From assembly GCA_963792025.1 (NCBI GenBank), contig CAWBUS010000005.1, positions 372,001 through 436,000 on the forward strand: a stretch of 64,000 bases of DNA, written 5' to 3'. Source of the DNA: Ginsengibacter sp963792025. GTDB lineage: Bacteria > Bacteroidota > Bacteroidia > Chitinophagales > Chitinophagaceae. The translations under genes were made by a program, and so were the position numbers. Under the pieces are notes generated by a model. The model did no database searches and was not told the origin of the DNA. It worked only from the letters and a program-made list of their open reading frames with translations. Shown one piece after another: positions 46,380 to 54,418 of this stretch; the stretch's first letter is position 1; every line of letters starts with the position of its first letter.

Positions 46380-47072
46380 GTAGAGATGCTGTTTGAAATA
46401 ATTGAATTGTATTTGTTTACGGGCGTTGAAAACTTGTTGATGACCACATTAGCTTTTTTTTAAATTATTGTATTCATCAAGGTTTTTATATATTGTTTCC
46501 TGTGATACCTGATTCACTCAGCAAGACAGAATTTCATTTAAATAAGAAACATCCGCTAACTTTCGAGTCAACATTTTCTGAATTCAGATTCTAATTCGAA
46601 TCCAAATTATATCAAGAAATCATTAAAAAAATAGTGAGAAGATAAGCGTCTAAGGGAGTGGCTTATTACAGGATATTGATTTGTAAATTTATCAGTTTCA
46701 ATAACCTCAACCAAAATTATTTATTAATGTGAATAAATTGCTGGCCATAATTTCAGTGAAGGCAATTTCATTTTTGATACCTGCCTATGGTTACCTCAAT
46801 TCATTCAAACAATAAAATTGTTTTACTAAAAGTTGATCCCATAATTTTTGCACTTAAGGCTGTGGGCAGTTGTATCAAAACCGCTTTAATAAGTATCCTT
46901 ATTTATATTGCTATTTGAGTTAATTTTTCAAGTGCCGGATAAACGCTTTGTAATACAGCAAGCAGCCCATAACAGTGTTTACGACACAAATACAAGCCTT
47001 TCATATTTACAGGTGCTTCTCTCTTACATAAACTAAAATTTAAGTTTTAGTTTTGACATACATTGAATTAAT
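46380..47072. other. Gene-poor 690-base intergenic region
   Basis: This AT-rich region separates the divergent giant-protein and carboxylase genes. It holds the leader of each gene, the palindromic promoter region of the carboxylase at its right end, and no recognisable RNA gene. One 43-codon ORF (46787-46918, +) encodes a peptide whose second half is hydrophobic (FALKAVGSCIKTALISILIYIAI); it has no clear promoter and may be chance. I see no riboswitch or repeat. Confidence 0.5.
47031..47055 (+). promoter_or_regulatory. Palindrome overlapping the -7 box of the carboxylase gene
   Basis: AACTAAAA (47031-47038) and TTTTAGTT (47045-47052) form a perfect eight-base inverted repeat around six bases. 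TAGTTTTG (47048-47055) matches TAnnTTTG and overlaps the right arm, 17 bases before the ATG at 47073. A regulator bound to the palindrome would cover the promoter. There is no TTG at the expected -33 position. Confidence 0.45.
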
Positions 47073-48743
47073 ATGAATATAGATTTTAACCGGAACGAAG
47101 ATGTAATGAAGCTTGCGTTAAGTAACATTAAAAATTTAGTATCTAAGATTGAAGAGGGCGGCGGTAAAAAAGCAATTGCAAAGCAAAAAGAACGAAATAA
47201 ATTAACTGCGAGGGAACGACTGCGATACCTGCTTGATGAAGAAAAACCTTTTATCGAAATTGGCGTTTTTGCCGGTTATGGCATGTATGAAGAGTATGGT
47301 GGATGCCCTGCCGGCGGCACTGTCGCGGGTATTGGCTATGTTGGCGGCAGGCAATGTGTTATTATTGCTAATGATCAAACAGTAAAAGCCGGAGCATGGT
47401 TTCCGATCACTGGCAAAAAGAATCTTCGCATGCAGGAGATAGCTATGGAAAACCATTTGCCTGTAATTTATCTTGTTGACAGCGCCGGGGTCTTTCTTCC
47501 AATGCAGGACGAGATCTTCCCTGACAAAGAACATTTCGGGCGCATTTTCCGTAATAATGCAAAAATAAGTGCAATGGGTATTACCCAAATTGCGGCGGTA
47601 ATGGGGCCTTGTGTTGCCGGAGGTGCCTATCTTCCTATAATGAGCGACGAAACTTTAATGGTCCAGGGAAATGGCTCCATTTTTTTAGCTGGTCCCTATC
47701 TTGTAAAAGCTGCAATAGGCGAAAACGTCGATAGTGAAACCTTAGGTGGAGCGGTAACACACACTGAAATTAGCGGCATTGCTGATTATAAATTTGAAAC
47801 AGAAGAAGCATGCCTGGATGAAGTAAAAAAAATAATTAGTAAGATCGGACACTTTCCAAAAGCCGGATTCAACCGGATTGCTGCTTTGCAACCCGCAAAA
47901 GATCCTAAAGAAATTTATGGCTTTTTTCCGGAAGGAAATACAAAGTCCTATGATATGCTGGAAATTATTGAAAGAATAGTTGATGCTGAACCTTCTGATA
48001 ATTCACCCAAAAGTGGTTCTGAAACTAAAAGCTCCTTCGAACAATTTAAAGAAGGCTATGGAAAAACGATTTTGTGTGGATATGCCAGGATTGATGGTTG
48101 GGCGGTCGGGATAGTAGCTAACCAACGGTTGAATATTAAAAACAAAAAAGGCGAATTACAAATGGGCGGTGTTATCTATAACGATAGTGCCGATAAGGCC
48201 GCAAGATTTATTATGAATTGTAATCAAAAGAAAATTCCATTGATTTTTTTACAGGATGTTACGGGCTTTATGGTTGGAAGCAGAAGCGAACACAGTGGCA
48301 TTATCAAAGATGGCGCCAAGATGGTAAATGCCGTTGCCAACTCAGTAGTTCCCAAAATAACCATCATACTCGGAAACTCTTACGGAGCAGGCAATTACGC
48401 CATGTGTGGTAAAGCTTACGATCCCAGGTTCATTTACGCGTGGCCATCGGCAAAAATTGCTGTTATGGGTGGCGAGCAGGCTGCAAAAACATTATTACAA
48501 ATTGAGGTAGCGTCGCTAAAAGCAAAAGGGGAGGAAATAACAAAGGAAAATGAGGAAATGCTTCTTTTAAGAATGACGAACAAATATACGCAGCAAACCA
48601 CTCCTTTTTACGCTGCATCACGATTATGGGTAGACGCAATAATTGATCCGTTGGAAACCAGGAATATCATTTCAGAAAATCTAAGTGCGGCAAATAACAA
48701 CGCAGAAATAAGTGCTTTTAAGACTGGTGTTTTCCAGGTGTAA
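47073..48743 (+). CDS. Acyl-CoA carboxylase beta subunit (methylcrotonyl-CoA carboxylase type)
   Basis: A 556-residue carboxyltransferase of the biotin-dependent acyl-CoA carboxylases. Crotonase-fold N- and C-halves are both present: LTARERLRYLLDE, YGGCPAGGTVAGIGYVGGR, the EIFPDKEHFGRIFRNNAKISAMGI segment characteristic of methylcrotonyl-CoA carboxylases, MGPCVAGGAYLP, then LQDVTGFMVGSRSEHSGIIKDGAKMV, LGNSYGAGNYAMCGKAYDPRF and WPSAKIAVMGGEQAA. It would transfer carboxyl from carboxybiotin to 3-methylcrotonyl-CoA in leucine breakdown, a pathway that also uses the branched-chain E1 encoded at 13 kb. The biotin carboxylase/BCCP alpha subunit is not in the window. A palindrome overlaps its promoter. 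Confidence 0.93.
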   Translation: MNIDFNRNEDVMKLALSNIKNLVSKIEEGGGKKAIAKQKERNKLTARERLRYLLDEEKPFIEIGVFAGYGMYEEYGGCPAGGTVAGIGYVGGRQCVIIANDQTVKAGAWFPITGKKNLRMQEIAMENHLPVIYLVDSAGVFLPMQDEIFPDKEHFGRIFRNNAKISAMGITQIAAVMGPCVAGGAYLPIMSDETLMVQGNGSIFLAGPYLVKAAIGENVDSETLGGAVTHTEISGIADYKFETEEACLDEVKKIISKIGHFPKAGFNRIAALQPAKDPKEIYGFFPEGNTKSYDMLEIIERIVDAEPSDNSPKSGSETKSSFEQFKEGYGKTILCGYARIDGWAVGIVANQRLNIKNKKGELQMGGVIYNDSADKAARFIMNCNQKKIPLIFLQDVTGFMVGSRSEHSGIIKDGAKMVNAVANSVVPKITIILGNSYGAGNYAMCGKAYDPRFIYAWPSAKIAVMGGEQAAKTLLQIEVASLKAKGEEITKENEEMLLLRMTNKYTQQTTPFYAASRLWVDAIIDPLETRNIISENLSAANNNAEISAFKTGVFQV

Positions 48744-48854
48744 ACCGCGACACGATTTTTTAAATTAGTGTAAAACTATTCCCAGCAAGTCCTGAAAAAA
48801 ATATTAATTTCACCTGAAGGCATTAATTACCGGAATTAACCAGGAAACACATAC

Positions 48855-49589
48855 ATGAGACCCCTGATTGAAACAAAATTTCTTGCTACTTTTAGTTCGA
48901 TTTTACTGATTTTATGTTCCTGTAAAGATGCTGGTTATCTTGCAAAAATTCCACCAGTAGCGGATCAATCATTTGTTGAAGAATTCGATACATCTTCCTC
49001 AGCAGTGGCGAGGGGCTGGCAATTGATAAATACAAGTCTTCCGAACGGTAGCGGCGTTTGGAAAAACGGTGGACGCATTCCTCCGTTTTTTAATGCTTAT
49101 TCCAATAAAGGTAATTATGCAGGGTTTATTGGTGCGGATTACCTTTCTACTTCAGCGCAGCAGGGAACGATCAGCAACTGGCTGATTTCGCCATCAATAA
49201 TTATGCAAAATGGTGATAAGATCATTTTTTATACAAGAGCCTGGCAGCTTTTCGATGGAGTGAGTGATACTACCGATTTTGGCAATAGTTTACAAGTGAG
49301 AATGAATCCTTCAAATGATAGCGTCGATGTAGGGCAAGGACTGGGCTATGGAAGTTTTTCAAAAATATTGCTTTATATAAATCCGAATCTTGTATATAGT
49401 AGTGTCGTTCATTCTGATGTTTTCGCCTATCCATCCCAATGGACACGATTCGAAATAACGGTTACAGGACTTGATGTTGCACAAAGATCAAGATTTGGTT
49501 TTCGCTATTATGTTACTAACGGTGGATCAAACGGGAATGCCTCAGGTATAGGCATTGATTCGGTAGCCTATAAAAGTATTGGGCACTAA
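48855..49589 (+). CDS. Choice-of-anchor-J domain lipoprotein
   Basis: A 244-residue lipoprotein (signal peptide with lipobox LCSC, Cys23 region). The mature part is a choice-of-anchor-J/MAM-like beta-sandwich: FVEEFDTSSSAVARGWQLINTS, WKNGG, NKGNYAGFIGADYLS, GTISNWLISPSIIMQNGDKIIFYTRAW, and the closing RFGFRYYVTNGGSNGNASGIGIDSVAYKS. Such modules are found on surface or secreted Bacteroidota proteins and bind ligands or act as spacers. No catalytic residues. It sits alone between the carboxylase and rnhA genes. Exact role unknown. Confidence 0.85.
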   Translation: MRPLIETKFLATFSSILLILCSCKDAGYLAKIPPVADQSFVEEFDTSSSAVARGWQLINTSLPNGSGVWKNGGRIPPFFNAYSNKGNYAGFIGADYLSTSAQQGTISNWLISPSIIMQNGDKIIFYTRAWQLFDGVSDTTDFGNSLQVRMNPSNDSVDVGQGLGYGSFSKILLYINPNLVYSSVVHSDVFAYPSQWTRFEITVTGLDVAQRSRFGFRYYVTNGGSNGNASGIGIDSVAYKSIGH

Positions 49590-49667
49590 TAAATCACCGC
49601 TGCAAAATGATAAAAAATCAGCGATGAAAAATAAATATATAATACTTGACTGGAGATATACCAAAAA

Positions 49668-50141
49668 ATGAATGAACAACCCGGCATCGTAAAAGTTTAC
49701 ACTGATGGCGCTTCACGGGGGAACCCCGGCAGAGGTGGTTATGGAGTTGTATTGCTGTGGGGTAGCCATAAAAAAGAATTATCACAAGGTTACAGGCTTA
49801 CCACCAACAACCGCATGGAGCTTATGGCCGTTATTGCAGCTCTCGAAGCATTGAAAAAAAATAATTTAAACCTTGTTATTTATTCTGACAGCAGCTATGT
49901 TGTAAAAGCTGTTATGGAAGGTTGGTTAAAGAAATGGATTAAAACAAATTTTAAAGGCAATATAAAGAACCGTGACTTATGGGAGCGTTACGATGACCTA
50001 TCGCAAAATCATACCATCAATTTTAAATGGGTAAAGGGCCATGCAGAAAATATTTACAACAACCGGTGTGACATTCTTGCAACAGAAGCAGCAGATGGTA
50101 ATAATCTTTTAGTTGATGAAAGGTATGAAGAAAAAAAATAA
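49668..50141 (+). CDS. rnhA: Ribonuclease HI
   Basis: A 157-residue RNase HI, which degrades RNA in RNA-DNA hybrids with two metal ions. The four acidic catalytic positions are visible: Asp in VYTDGASRGNPG, Glu in NNRMELMAV, Asp in YSDSSYVV, and Asp in YNNRCDILATEAA; the flexible-loop histidine is in VKGHAEN. The length is normal and the basic handle region (EGWLKKWIKTNFKGNIKNRDLW) is present. It is followed by a convergent DUF6580 gene. Confidence 0.97.
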   Translation: MNEQPGIVKVYTDGASRGNPGRGGYGVVLLWGSHKKELSQGYRLTTNNRMELMAVIAALEALKKNNLNLVIYSDSSYVVKAVMEGWLKKWIKTNFKGNIKNRDLWERYDDLSQNHTINFKWVKGHAENIYNNRCDILATEAADGNNLLVDERYEEKK

Positions 50142-50161
50142 TAAAACCTGGCAGAGTTTAT

Positions 50162-50743
50162 TTATGCTTTTACGGCATTACTCACAGGATGCAATGATCG
50201 TTTCGTGATAAGATAATAACTCCCAAATAGTATTGCAGAAAAAATTAATGTAGCAGCAATACTCCACGCATAGAAAGGCAGGCCATCGCCCAGTGTTAAA
50301 AGAAGTCCATTAAAAGTTTTGGGCCTTCCCAATCCTGCCAAAGGAGAATTGCTCATCCACACCATAAAATTGGAAAGGAAAAAATAAGCAGTTGGTGCCG
50401 CTATTGAAGCCAGGGCAATTCTGCCTACATTGAAATTCCTAATTAAGAAGCCGAAGAAAGTCATCAGGCCAAATAAAATATAGTTCGTCAGTTGGCCTTC
50501 GTAAAAACCGCTTATGTTACCAACTCCATTTCTATATAAAACTTCGTATAGAGCATCTGAAATAAACATAGACAAAAGCGGAAGAATAAAAGCAAGCTTT
50601 TTATCTTTTATAATAGCTCCACCAAAAATAGCCATTGCCCATTGCGGCGCAAAGCCATAAGGCCTTCCCGGCATTATCCTGTATAAAGAAGCAATTACAA
50701 TTAAAAGAAGAAAACTAATTAGAACCTGCCTTGAGATTTTCAT
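50162..50743 (-). CDS. DUF6580-family putative membrane transport protein
   Basis: A 193-residue membrane protein with about five helices: a signal-anchor start (QVLISFLLLIVIASLYRIMPG), then AMAIFGGAIIKDKKLAFILPLLSMFISDALYEVLY, YILFGLMTFFGFLI, RIALASIAAPTAYFFLSNFMVWM and AATLIFSAILFGSYYLI. The (A/G)-x-x-P-A/T-x-x-F-L-x-x-N-F-x-V/W pattern and the short length recall ECF-transporter S components and the DUF6580 family, for which a transport role is only proposed. A TACTTTTG -7 element lies at 50762-50769. Substrate unknown. Confidence 0.8.
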   Translation of the reverse strand: MKISRQVLISFLLLIVIASLYRIMPGRPYGFAPQWAMAIFGGAIIKDKKLAFILPLLSMFISDALYEVLYRNGVGNISGFYEGQLTNYILFGLMTFFGFLIRNFNVGRIALASIAAPTAYFFLSNFMVWMSNSPLAGLGRPKTFNGLLLTLGDGLPFYAWSIAATLIFSAILFGSYYLITKRSLHPVSNAVKA

Positions 50744-50761
50744 ATCTATTATTATTTACGG

Positions 50762-50769
50762 CAAAAGTA
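50762..50769 (-). promoter_or_regulatory. -7 element of the DUF6580 gene
   Basis: TACTTTTG on the minus strand matches TAnnTTTG and lies 19 bases before the ATG at 50743. No -33 TTG is seen at the right distance. Confidence 0.4.
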
Positions 50770-50873
50770 AGTAATAATAATTTTTTTATAGATTGGGGTT
50801 ATCAACAAAATACTGGCAGCACCCAGTTGATCTTTTGGGAAGGTCAAAACTTTTCAAAAGTTATGCCTATGTT

Positions 50874-50881
50874 TAAATTTG
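50874..50881 (+). promoter_or_regulatory. -7 element of the YraN gene
   Basis: TAAATTTG matches TAnnTTTG and ends 13 bases before the ATG at 50894. It overlaps a possible TTG start at 50879, which argues for the ATG. A perfect inverted repeat (AACTTTT/AAAAGTT, 50848-50862) lies just upstream. Confidence 0.45.
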
Positions 50882-50893
50882 CTAAATTGTAAA

Positions 50894-51250
50894 ATGGCAC
50901 ATCACAACACCACAGGAAAGCTTGGGGAAGAAATGGCAATAGAATATTTATTGAAAAGTGGATTTGTGATCCTCCATAAAAACTGGCGCCATAGTCATTG
51001 GGAGGTTGACATAATTGCATCTATGAAAGGCATATTGCATTTTATAGAAGTAAAAACAAGAAGAACAAAAAAATTTGGATATCCTGAAGATGATGTCACC
51101 AAAAAGAAAGTCACCAATCTTATTAATGCGTCGGAGGAATTTCTGTTTCTATATCCCGAATGGAAACGAATTCAATTTGATATTCTTTCTATTAGTTTAT
51201 TGAGAAATGAACCTGCCGAATTTTTCTTCATTGAAGATGTTCATGTATGA
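50894..51250 (+). CDS. YraN family protein (UPF0102, endonuclease-like fold)
   Basis: A 118-residue protein starting at ATG 50894; a TTG start at 50879 would add five residues but overlaps the -7 box. The family core is clear: GKLGEEMAIEYLLKSGFVILHKNWRHSHWEVDIIASMKGILHFIEVKTRR. The E-D...E-V-K acidic/basic set (WEVDII, FIEVKTR) is the PD-(D/E)XK-like nuclease signature of the Holliday-junction-resolvase-like fold. No confirmed activity exists for the family, though a DNA-related role is usually assumed. It is convergent with aroC. Confidence 0.92.
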   Translation: MAHHNTTGKLGEEMAIEYLLKSGFVILHKNWRHSHWEVDIIASMKGILHFIEVKTRRTKKFGYPEDDVTKKKVTNLINASEEFLFLYPEWKRIQFDILSISLLRNEPAEFFFIEDVHV

Positions 51251-51292
51251 CCAGCAGGTTAGAAGTAAAGGCAGTTCAAGTCATTAAAATTG

Positions 51293-52291
51293 TTACTCAC
51301 TATTTTTAACCACAATCATCAAATCTGCCAGTACCATGGCTGTTACCGCTTCCAAAACCACCGGAACTCTTAAAGCAATACATAAATCGTGGCGGCCTTT
51401 TACTGAAAACGGTTCAACCTCTCCGGTTTCTGTATTTAACGTCTGCTGTTCTTTCGGAGTAGAAGAAGTGGGTTTTACCACAATGCGAAATACAAGTTCA
51501 TTCCCATTTGTTATTCCGCCCAAAATACCACCCGCATTATTGGTTGCAGTTGTTCCATCTGCGTTTATGAGTGCATCGTTATGTTGGCTTCCAAACATTT
51601 TTGCTGCAGCAAAACCGGCGCCAAACTCTATTCCCTTTACAGCAGGTATTGAAAACACAGCGTGACTTAAAACAGATTCTGCTGAATCAAAAAAAGGTTC
51701 TCCCAAACCAATTGGCAAATTATTTACCCGGCATTCCACTATTCCACCAACAGAATCTTTTTCATCTATTGCTTTTTGCAGTCCCTTCTCAATATCATTT
51801 TCCCCTCCTATTTCAAGAATGGTTGCGTGTATACCAATTTTATATTCAGGTAAAAGTGATGCAATGACTTTTTTAGCAACTACACCTGCAGCGACTATGG
51901 CTACCGTTAGTCTTCCGCTGAAATGGCCGCCGCCACGAAAATCTTCAAACCCATTAAATTTTTTATGTGCTACAAAGTCGGCGTGGCCGGGCCTTGGCAC
52001 TGCTCTTTGCTTTTCATAATCACCGCTGCGGGTGTTACTATTTTTAAATAGAATGGTAAGTGGTGCACCGGTTGACTTATCATTAAATACGCCACTAATA
52101 AATTGCGGAATATCATCTTCTTTTCTTGGCGTTGTACCTTTTGCCCCGGGCTTACGTCTTTCAATATCTTGTGTAAAATCGGCTGCCGTCATATTAATTC
52201 CCGCAGGACAACCATCAATGCTTACGCCCACAAAATCGCCATGGGATTCTCCAAAAATTGTTATCCTGAAAATTCTTCCAAATGAGTTCAT
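51293..52291 (-). CDS. aroC: Chorismate synthase
   Basis: A 332-residue enzyme for the last shikimate step, EPSP to chorismate, using reduced FMN. All three family signatures are present: FGESHGDFVGVSIDGCPAG, (P)RPGHADFVAHKKFNGFEDFRGGGHFSGRLTVAI, and the VKGRHDLCIALRVPVVLEA C-terminus, as well as ERRKPGAKG. At 332 residues it is a little shorter than most bacterial enzymes (about 350-390), mainly in loops; the active-site histidines and arginines remain. The era gene lies upstream on the same strand, ~130 bases away, with short direct repeats between them. Confidence 0.97.
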   Translation of the reverse strand: MNSFGRIFRITIFGESHGDFVGVSIDGCPAGINMTAADFTQDIERRKPGAKGTTPRKEDDIPQFISGVFNDKSTGAPLTILFKNSNTRSGDYEKQRAVPRPGHADFVAHKKFNGFEDFRGGGHFSGRLTVAIVAAGVVAKKVIASLLPEYKIGIHATILEIGGENDIEKGLQKAIDEKDSVGGIVECRVNNLPIGLGEPFFDSAESVLSHAVFSIPAVKGIEFGAGFAAAKMFGSQHNDALINADGTTATNNAGGILGGITNGNELVFRIVVKPTSSTPKEQQTLNTETGEVEPFSVKGRHDLCIALRVPVVLEAVTAMVLADLMIVVKNSE

Positions 52292-52385
52292 AATGTTGTG
52301 GCCTCCCTGTCCTCCAGAGGATGGTTCAAGGGCATTTTTTAATTATTAATTGTCTTCTATCAATATAAAGCACTAACATTTATTT

Positions 52386-52417
52386 ACATCGTACATAAAA
52401 CATCGTACATCATACAT
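52386..52417. repeat. Short direct repeats downstream of era
   Basis: ACATCGTACAT occurs at 52386-52396 and again at 52400-52410, followed by a partial CATACAT. The copies lie immediately after the era stop on the minus strand. They may be simple-sequence slippage or a remnant of a dispersed CGTACAT-type element. Confidence 0.6.
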
Positions 52418-52419
52418 TG

Positions 52420-53286
52420 TTAGTACCCGTATTCTTTTAACTGTATTTCATTATCTCTCCACTTTGGCCGCACCTTTATAAAAAGTTCTAAAAAAACTTT
52501 GTTCCCGATAAATGCTTCTATATCTCTCCTTGCCTGCGTTCCCAATTCTTTAATCATCTTTCCACCTTGTCCCAAAACAATTCCTTTTTGAGTTTCTCTC
52601 TGCAAAATTATATCAGCAGAAATTTTTGTAAGTGTTGCTTTTTCTTTGAACTCCTGCACAAGCACTGTGGCATGATAAGGAATTTCGTCCTGGTATAAAT
52701 AAAATATTTTTTCCCTGATGATTTCACCGACAAAAAATTTCATTGGAAGATCGCTCAAATTATCATCCTGGTAAAATGGTTCTCCTTCCGGTAACAATGA
52801 AATAATTTCATCTAATAAATCATTAATCCCGGCTTTCCTAAGTGCCGAAATAGAAATTATTTTTTTACAATAAGTTTTTTCTGAAAAATAACCGATTGCC
52901 TCCTCAATCTTTTTCTTATCCGCTACATCAATTTTATTTAGTACCACAATCGCTGGTGCCCTAAGTGAAAGCGAAGAAAATATCGCGTCGGTTTCTATGA
53001 GATCATCCTTAATATCAACAATCAACAGCGCTACATCTGCATCTTCCAGGCTATCCTTAACAGCCTTCATCATTTTCTCGTGAAGTTTGTATTTAGGTTC
53101 AATAATACCGGGCGTGTCAGAAAAAATAATTTGATACTTTTCGTCAGTTAGTATTCCTTTAATGCGATGCCTTGTAGTTTGAACTTTTGGCGAAACGATG
53201 GCAAGTTTCTCCCCCATCAATGCATTAAGCAATGTGCTTTTACCAGCATTTGGTTTACCAAATATATTTACAAACCCTGATTTCAT
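52420..53286 (-). CDS. era: GTPase Era
   Basis: A 288-residue GTPase that helps mature 16S rRNA and the 30S subunit. G1 is GKPNAGKST, switch/G2 includes TTRHRIKGI, G3 DTPG, G4 NKID, and G5 SAL. The C-terminal KH domain has LGQGGKMIKELGTQARRDIEAFIGNKVFLELFIKVRPKWRDN, which binds the 3' end of 16S rRNA. Length and motifs are standard. An initiator tRNA gene lies upstream on the same strand, but with its own terminator. Confidence 0.97.
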   Translation of the reverse strand: MKSGFVNIFGKPNAGKSTLLNALMGEKLAIVSPKVQTTRHRIKGILTDEKYQIIFSDTPGIIEPKYKLHEKMMKAVKDSLEDADVALLIVDIKDDLIETDAIFSSLSLRAPAIVVLNKIDVADKKKIEEAIGYFSEKTYCKKIISISALRKAGINDLLDEIISLLPEGEPFYQDDNLSDLPMKFFVGEIIREKIFYLYQDEIPYHATVLVQEFKEKATLTKISADIILQRETQKGIVLGQGGKMIKELGTQARRDIEAFIGNKVFLELFIKVRPKWRDNEIQLKEYGY

Positions 53287-53306
53287 AAATTACCGCAATT
53301 GAGTAT

Positions 53307-53342
53307 CGCAAAGGTCGCGATGAAAACGCAAAGAACGCAAAG
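53307..53342. repeat. CGCAAAG-type intergenic repeat
   Basis: Three copies of CGCAAAG start at 53307, 53327 and 53336, followed shortly by GTTCACCTC. A single related copy (AACGCAAAG...GTCACCTC) lies at ~35905-35922 before the symporter gene. The shared order suggests a degenerate dispersed repeat rather than chance; no coding potential is seen. Confidence 0.45.
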
Positions 53343-53393
53343 AAAACATAGTTCACCTCACGGATCTTCTGCCTTTCGTATGAGACTTACTAA

Positions 53394-53418
53394 AATAAAA
53401 AATCCCGGTACTCCGGGA
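53394..53418 (-). terminator. Intrinsic terminator of the initiator tRNA gene
   Basis: TCCCGG (53403-53408) and CCGGGA (53413-53418) form a perfect six-pair stem with a four-base loop. On the minus strand it is followed by six T's and a further T-rich run, six bases after the tRNA 3' end. Confidence 0.88.
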
Positions 53419-53423
53419 CTTTG

Positions 53424-53495
<72 letters not shown>

Positions 53496-53506
53496 ATTTT
53501 GGATTG

Positions 53507-53536
53507 CAAATGTAAGGTTTATAATTTTTAAACCAA
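53507..53536 (-). promoter_or_regulatory. Promoter of tRNA-fMet
   Basis: On the minus strand, TTG (53534-53536), 19 bases, then TACATTTG (53507-53514) matches TTG-N19-TAnnTTTG exactly. It ends 11 bases before the mature tRNA 5' end, so initiation occurs very close to the tRNA. Confidence 0.85.
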
Positions 53537-53554
53537 ATTTTAATACATTAGCAA

Positions 53555-54418
53555 ATGCAAATCAAACAATATTTACCACGACTTTTAACATCTCTTTTTT
53601 TTATTACCGCATTTACATCGTGCCATCATAAAATAAAAGAAGCTAAGGATTCTGTTTATTCACGACATCTTCAAAAACATATTGACCTTACCATCATAAG
53701 CACGCCGGTTCCTAAAGATAAAAATTCGTTTAACCTTCTTTTATTAAACGATGGACAGGACATTGGGCAATTGCGGATAAAAGATATTGTTGATAGTCTT
53801 AATAGAAAGAAACTGCTGCAGCCGTTGTTAGTGGTAGCTGTTAATGCTTTCGACAGATTGCAGGAATATGGAATTGCCGGTTACCCGGATTACCAAAACA
53901 ACGGAATATCTGCTGAGAAATATGGCGCATTTATAGACGACGAGTTAATTCCCTTTATAAAAAAGAAAGCAGGTGTTAGAAAATTTAATTCTATAACTAT
54001 TGCAGGATGTTCACTGGGTGGCCTTTCCGCATTTGATGTTGCGTGGGACCATGCAGATAAGATTGATAAGGTCGGCGTATTCTCGGGTTCTTTCTGGTAC
54101 CGCGATAAAGATGCAACCGATGCAACATACGATAATGATAAAGACCGGCTCATCATTAATAAAATAAGATCATCAAGAAAAAGACCGCATTTAAAATATT
54201 GGTTTTATGCAGGAGGAAAAGAAGAAACTGCAGATCGTGATAAAGATGGAATTATTGATGTAATAGATGATACAAAAGATTTGATTGATTTGATTAAAAA
54301 GAAAAATGTGTGCCCGCCCGGCGATATTAATTACACGGAAGTAAAAGACGGAACGCATGATTACAATGCATGGAGCAACATACTACCTCAATTTTTAATT
54401 TGGAGTGATGGAAATTAA
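53555..54418 (+). CDS. Esterase-family (PF00756-type) alpha/beta-hydrolase lipoprotein
   Basis: A 287-residue lipoprotein with signal peptide and lipobox FTSC (Cys23). The mature part is an alpha/beta-hydrolase of the esterase D type. NSFNLLLLNDGQD opens the core, the nucleophile elbow is GCSLGG, and the acid/base residues are likely within DRDKDGIIDV and the histidine of DGTHDYNAWSN. PF00756 members include feruloyl and siderophore esterases and S-formylglutathione hydrolase; the substrate here is unknown. The stop overlaps the convergent TPR gene by four bases. Confidence 0.87.
   Translation: MQIKQYLPRLLTSLFFITAFTSCHHKIKEAKDSVYSRHLQKHIDLTIISTPVPKDKNSFNLLLLNDGQDIGQLRIKDIVDSLNRKKLLQPLLVVAVNAFDRLQEYGIAGYPDYQNNGISAEKYGAFIDDELIPFIKKKAGVRKFNSITIAGCSLGGLSAFDVAWDHADKIDKVGVFSGSFWYRDKDATDATYDNDKDRLIINKIRSSRKRPHLKYWFYAGGKEETADRDKDGIIDVIDDTKDLIDLIKKKNVCPPGDINYTEVKDGTHDYNAWSNILPQFLIWSDGN

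Noticed and set aside
50879..50893. TTG start for the YraN protein at 50879
   Set aside because: The TTG lies within the predicted TAAATTTG -7 element; the ATG at 50894 gives the usual family N-terminus.
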